From Couchioplanes caeruleus (lineage in GTDB: Bacteria > Actinomycetota > Actinomycetes > Mycobacteriales > Micromonosporaceae), in contig NZ_RJKL01000001.1 in NCBI RefSeq assembly GCF_003751945.1, forward strand, positions 6,510,001-6,574,000: a DNA stretch of 64,000 nucleotides, written 5' to 3'. Numbering within the stretch: position 1 is the first letter of the stretch; every line of letters starts with the position of its first letter. Below, piece after piece: positions 60,569 to 64,000 of this stretch. The translations under genes and the position numbers were made by a program. The notes beneath the pieces are model-generated. The model made no database searches. It saw nothing but the letters and a program-made list of their open reading frames with translations, and was not told where the DNA came from.

Positions 60569-63500
60569 GTGACTCACGAGGGGTTCCTGGGAGCAGGACC
60601 GGCGTCGAACCCGGCCGCCGAAGCGCTGACCCGCTTTCCCGTCGACCGTCCGCGGCCGACGGCCGGCGTCGATGCCACGGCGACGCACCGGTTCACGCTG
60701 GACAGCCCGCTCACGTCGCGCCTGCGGCAGATGGCGGAGTCGGCCGGCGGCACGCTGTTCGGCGCGCTGGTCGCCGCCGGACAGGTGCTGTCCGCCGTGT
60801 ACGCCGGTCAGGACGAGGTGACCGCGACCGTAGGCGGCCGGTCCTCCGGGAACTATCACGCGCCGGTCCTGCTGCACGCGACCGTCGACGGCAAGGTGCC
60901 GTTCGACCGCCTCGTCGGCGAGGTCTGCGGCGCGGCGCACTCCCTGCCGGGCGAGTTCGCCGTCGCCGACGTCGCGCTGCGTTTCGCCGAACAGGACGGC
61001 GGGCTGCTGGTATGTGTCGACTACCACCCCGACGTGCTCGACGCGGCGACCGTCGAGCGGCTGGCCGTGGTGTTCCGCACCCTGGTGCGGGGCGTGGTCG
61101 ACCACCCGGGGCGGCCGTTGTCCGAGCTGCGGCTGGTACCCGATGACGAGCTGCGCCGCTTGCTGCGCGATTGGAACGACACCTCGCGCGAGTTTCCCGA
61201 GCACCGCAGCGTGCCCGACATCTTCGCCGAGCAGGTGCGGCGCACCCCGGACAAGCCGGCCGTGCTGTTCGGCGACCAGTGGCTGACCTGGGCCGAGCTG
61301 AACGAGCGGGCCAACCGACTCGCCCACCGTCTGCTTGCGGAGGGCGTCACCGCCGAGTCGCGGGTCGGCTTGCTGCTGGACCGGTCGGTGCACGCGGTCG
61401 TGTCCATGCTGGCGGTGCTGAAAGCGGGCGGCGTCTACGTCCCGCTGCACGCCGCCTACCCGCAGGACCGCATCCGCTTCGTGCTGGCCGACGTCGGCGC
61501 CGAGGTGCTGCTGACGGACCGGGCGATGGCCTCCAGGGCCGCGACCGACATCCCGGTGCTCGTGGTGGACGACCCGGCCACGACCGCCGGTCAGCCCGCT
61601 CACGATCCCGAACGGCTTCCGGACGCCCGGCAGCTCGCGTACATCATGTTCACGTCGGGTTCGACCGGAACCCCGAAGGGCGTCGCGGTCACCCACAGCG
61701 ACGTGGTCGCCCTGGCGTGGGACCACCGATGGCGTGACGCGGCGCACCGGCGCATTCTTTTCCACTCCCCGCACGCCTTCGACGCCGCGACCTACGAGGT
61801 GTGGGTTCCGCTGCTGACCGGCGGCGAGATGGTCATCGCGATGGACGAGCCGACGCCCGCACTCGTGCGCGAGCTGATCGCCAAGCACGGGGTGACGGCG
61901 GTGTTCCTCACCTCCGCGCTGCTGCGCCTGTTTGCCGAGGAGGCGCCCGACTGCTTCGCCGGCGCGGGCACGGTCATCACCGGTGGCGAGGTGCCTTCGG
62001 CGGAGGCCCTGGCGCGGGTGATAGCGCACTGCCCCGGCACGGTCGTCATCAACGCGTACGGACCGACCGAGGCCACCACTTACGCACTGTTCCAGGAGCT
62101 GTCCCTGGAGCAGGTGCGCTCGCGCGTGGTACCGATCGGGCGGCCGGTCGACAATACCCGGCTGTACGTGCTCGACGCTTGGCTGCGGCCGGTTCCCGTC
62201 GGTGCGCCGGGCGAGCTGTACATCGCGGGCGACGGCCTGGCGCGCGGCTACTTCGGCCGGGCGTCGCTGACCGCCGAGCGGTTCGTGGCCGACCCGTTCG
62301 GTACGGGGGAGCGGCTGTACCGTACCGGCGACGTCGTCCGGTGGCGCGCCGACGGGACGATGGACTACCTGCGTCGGGCCGACAACCAGGTCAAGATCCG
62401 CGGCTTCCGGATCGAGATCGGCGAGATCGAGGCCGCGCTCGCCGAGCTCGACGGCGTCACCGACGCCGCCGTCGTCGTGCACGAGACGCGCGGATCCCGG
62501 CACCTGGTCGCCTACGTGGTGTCGGAACGCGGCCGAGAGCCCGACGTGGCGGCGTGGCGCGACGTCCTGTCCGCGCGGCTGCCGAGCTACGAGGTGCCGT
62601 CCTGGTTCATCCCGATGGACGCACTACCCCTGTCGAACACCGGCAAGGTCGATCGCCGCGCATTGCCCGCGCCGCGGGCCGACCAGATGTCCACGGCGGA
62701 GCACGTCGAGCCGCGTACGGACACCGAGCGACTGCTGGCCCGGGTGTGGGTCGAGGCGTTGGGCGTCGAGCGGGTGGGCGTGACCGACAACTTCTTCGCG
62801 CTCGGCGGCGACTCCATCGTGGCCATCAAGATCGTCTCCCGGGCGCGGTCCCACCGCATCCGGCTGACCGGCAAGGACCTGTTCCTCACCCCGACCATCG
62901 CGGAGCTGGCCGAGGTCGCGACCCGAACGAACGGCGAACCCGGCGACGCCCCGGCGGACGGCCCGCTCGTCCACCTCACCGCCGCCGAGACCGAGCGCCT
63001 CGCCGCGGGCGGAGCCGTCGAGGACGTCTACCCGCTGACCCCGATGCAGAGCGGGATGCTTTTCGACGCGCTGATGACCGGAGACACCGGCCTGCACCTG
63101 ATCCAGTTCGACCTGGTGCTCGACCACGTCGACGAACCGGAGCTGCTCGGCCGGGCCTGGCGGCTGGTGACAGACCGACTGCCCATCCTGCGTACGGCCG
63201 TGGTCTGGGCGGACGTCAGCGGCTCGGTGCAGGTGGTGCGCGCCGCGGCCACGCTGCCCGTCACCCAGCACGACTGGCGGGAGCTGCCGGGGTCTGACCG
63301 GCACGAACGGTGGCTCGCCCTGCGTGCCGCGGACCGGGCGGCCGGGATGGACCTCGCCGCCGCGCCGCTGGCCAGGGTCGCGATCATCCGGCTCACCGAC
63401 ACCAGCGTCCGCGTGCTGTGGTCGATGCACCACATCGTTATGGACGGGTGGAGCGGCGCTGAACTGCTCGCCGAGGTGGTTGCCGACTACGCGCGGCTGC

Positions 63501-64000
63501 GCGACGGCGGGGGACCGGAACCGCGGCCCCGCGTGCCGTTCGAGCACTATCTGCGGTGGCTTGATGAGCAGGACCAGGCCGTGGCAGAGGCGTACTGGCG
63601 CGGCGTGCTCGGCGACTTCACCACGCCGACCCGGCTGCCCTACGATCGCCCGGCACCGCCGGACTACCGGCCGAGCGCCACCGAGATGGTGGAGGTGGAC
63701 ATCGCCCCCGAGCTGTCCGCGCAGCTCGCTGACGTGGCCAAGCGGACGAAGTTGACCACGGGCACGCTCGTGCAAGGCGCCTGGGCGCTGCTGCTGTCGC
63801 GCTACAGCGGGAACCGGGACGTCTGCTTCGGCGGCACGGTGTCCGGCCGGACACCGGACCTGGCGGGCGTCGACTCGATCATCGGCATGCTGGTCAACAC
63901 GCTGCCGGTCCGGGTACGCGTGGACGGCGGGCAGGACCTGGTGTCCTGGCTGGCCGCGTTCCAGGCGGAACAGGCCCGCGCCCGGGACTTCGAGGCCGTG
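60569..64000 (+). CDS. Non-ribosomal peptide synthetase, truncated condensation-A-PCP-C module (partial at right edge)
   Basis: An open frame of at least 1144 codons from GTG 60569 (SD GAGG at about 60558-60562) to the end of the window. Residues 1-205 resemble only the C-terminal half of a condensation domain ([20 protein letters not shown], then [20 protein letters not shown]) and lack the HHxxxDG site. An adenylation domain spans about 225-700 ([14 protein letters not shown] at 358, NAYGPTE at 495, K693). A PCP has FFALGGDSI with S749. A full condensation domain begins [16 protein letters not shown] and has HHIVMDG at 954-960. The specificity code read by alignment to GrsA is DAYFIGATYK, closest in type to codes for branched aliphatics (Val/Ile/Leu), not Trp. 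It needs the MbtH protein upstream. Confidence 0.9.
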   Translation, partial: MTHEGFLGAGPASNPAAEALTRFPVDRPRPTAGVDATATHRFTLDSPLTSRLRQMAESAGGTLFGALVAAGQVLSAVYAGQDEVTATVGGRSSGNYHAPVLLHATVDGKVPFDRLVGEVCGAAHSLPGEFAVADVALRFAEQDGGLLVCVDYHPDVLDAATVERLAVVFRTLVRGVVDHPGRPLSELRLVPDDELRRLLRDWNDTSREFPEHRSVPDIFAEQVRRTPDKPAVLFGDQWLTWAELNERANRLAHRLLAEGVTAESRVGLLLDRSVHAVVSMLAVLKAGGVYVPLHAAYPQDRIRFVLADVGAEVLLTDRAMASRAATDIPVLVVDDPATTAGQPAHDPERLPDARQLAYIMFTSGSTGTPKGVAVTHSDVVALAWDHRWRDAAHRRILFHSPHAFDAATYEVWVPLLTGGEMVIAMDEPTPALVRELIAKHGVTAVFLTSALLRLFAEEAPDCFAGAGTVITGGEVPSAEALARVIAHCPGTVVINAYGPTEATTYALFQELSLEQVRSRVVPIGRPVDNTRLYVLDAWLRPVPVGAPGELYIAGDGLARGYFGRASLTAERFVADPFGTGERLYRTGDVVRWRADGTMDYLRRADNQVKIRGFRIEIGEIEAALAELDGVTDAAVVVHETRGSRHLVAYVVSERGREPDVAAWRDVLSARLPSYEVPSWFIPMDALPLSNTGKVDRRALPAPRADQMSTAEHVEPRTDTERLLARVWVEALGVERVGVTDNFFALGGDSIVAIKIVSRARSHRIRLTGKDLFLTPTIAELAEVATRTNGEPGDAPADGPLVHLTAAETERLAAGGAVEDVYPLTPMQSGMLFDALMTGDTGLHLIQFDLVLDHVDEPELLGRAWRLVTDRLPILRTAVVWADVSGSVQVVRAAATLPVTQHDWRELPGSDRHERWLALRAADRAAGMDLAAAPLARVAIIRLTDTSVRVLWSMHHIVMDGWSGAELLAEVVADYARLRDGGGPEPRPRVPFEHYLRWLDEQDQAVAEAYWRGVLGDFTTPTRLPYDRPAPPDYRPSATEMVEVDIAPELSAQLADVAKRTKLTTGTLVQGAWALLLSRYSGNRDVCFGGTVSGRTPDLAGVDSIIGMLVNTLPVRVRVDGGQDLVSWLAAFQAEQARARDFEAV

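Noticed and set aside
40082..64000. Identification of the cluster as a known taromycin, kutzneride or rebeccamycin locus
   Set aside because: Only individual families match; gene order, the aliphatic first A-domain code and the AvrD block do not correspond to any of these clusters as I know them.

Overview
The window is high-GC actinobacterial DNA. GTG and TTG starts, frequent ATGA stop/start overlaps, secreted glycoside hydrolase and I36-type proteins, DUF4262, SUKH and MbtH families and an NRPS cluster all point to a filamentous actinomycete. Micromonosporaceae or Pseudonocardiaceae is a reasonable guess, but the sequence alone does not settle genus. No rRNA, tRNA or CRISPR array was seen.

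Layout: (1) 0-4 kb: an extended SDR, a ThDP-dependent enzyme and a class I aminotransferase on the + strand, probably the end of a small biosynthetic operon, followed by a decayed D-threonine-aldolase-like pseudogene. (2) 4.4-14.8 kb: mixed accessory genes (SAM methyltransferase, a rifamycin phosphotransferase-like enzyme, DUF4262, secreted GH26, alpha/beta hydrolase, TfoX-like, small unknowns) with a two-gene deletion scar at 5.27-5.72 kb. (3) 14.8-25.8 kb: a graveyard of gene decay. It holds PP2C, tyrosine integrase and excisionase-like remnants, a translationally coupled M16 peptidase pair, small secreted or membrane proteins, one apparently intact IS5-family element (22.3-23.5 kb), a second IS5-like transposase (24.0-24.8 kb), truncated IS fragments with a perfect 36-bp inverted repeat, and a truncated amino-acid permease.

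(4) 25.8-36.7 kb: a polymorphic-toxin locus. Two paralogous proteins, each joining an N-terminal YrhB-like domain, a YwqJ-type deaminase (HAE + CxxC) and a C-terminal SUKH-3 domain, run leftward. Divergent from them is a + strand operon: YbaB-like protein, small ESX/WXG-like protein, a 2215-aa toxin with two papain-like (glutamine-deamidase type) domains and a C-terminal PD-(D/E)XK-like domain, then DUF6301-like and TY-Chap/YbjN-like small proteins.

(5) 38-64 kb: a secondary-metabolite region. A sensor kinase/response regulator pair is followed by a tryptophan halogenase, a CPA2 cation:proton antiporter coupled to it, and a flavin reductase. After an interposed block come an HTH regulator, MbtH, a methyltransferase, a tryptophan 2,3-dioxygenase-family hemoprotein, a MacB/FtsX-type ABC exporter and an NRPS that runs off the right edge. 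Together these suggest a non-ribosomal peptide containing a chlorinated tryptophan-derived unit (chloro-Trp, chloro-kynurenine or chloro-oxindole type), with export by the antiporter and ABC system.

(6) Interposed at 43.8-52.3 kb is a leftward block: XRE regulator, ImmA/IrrE protease, AvrD-family protein, P-loop NTPase, old-yellow-enzyme reductase and MFS exporter, plus an amidohydrolase and a MAB_1171c-like membrane protein. AvrD proteins of Pseudomonas make the syringolide elicitors. A stop/start-overlapped AvrD-NTPase-OYE unit with an exporter, controlled by XRE/ImmA, is the best candidate here for an undescribed small-molecule (possibly signalling) system.
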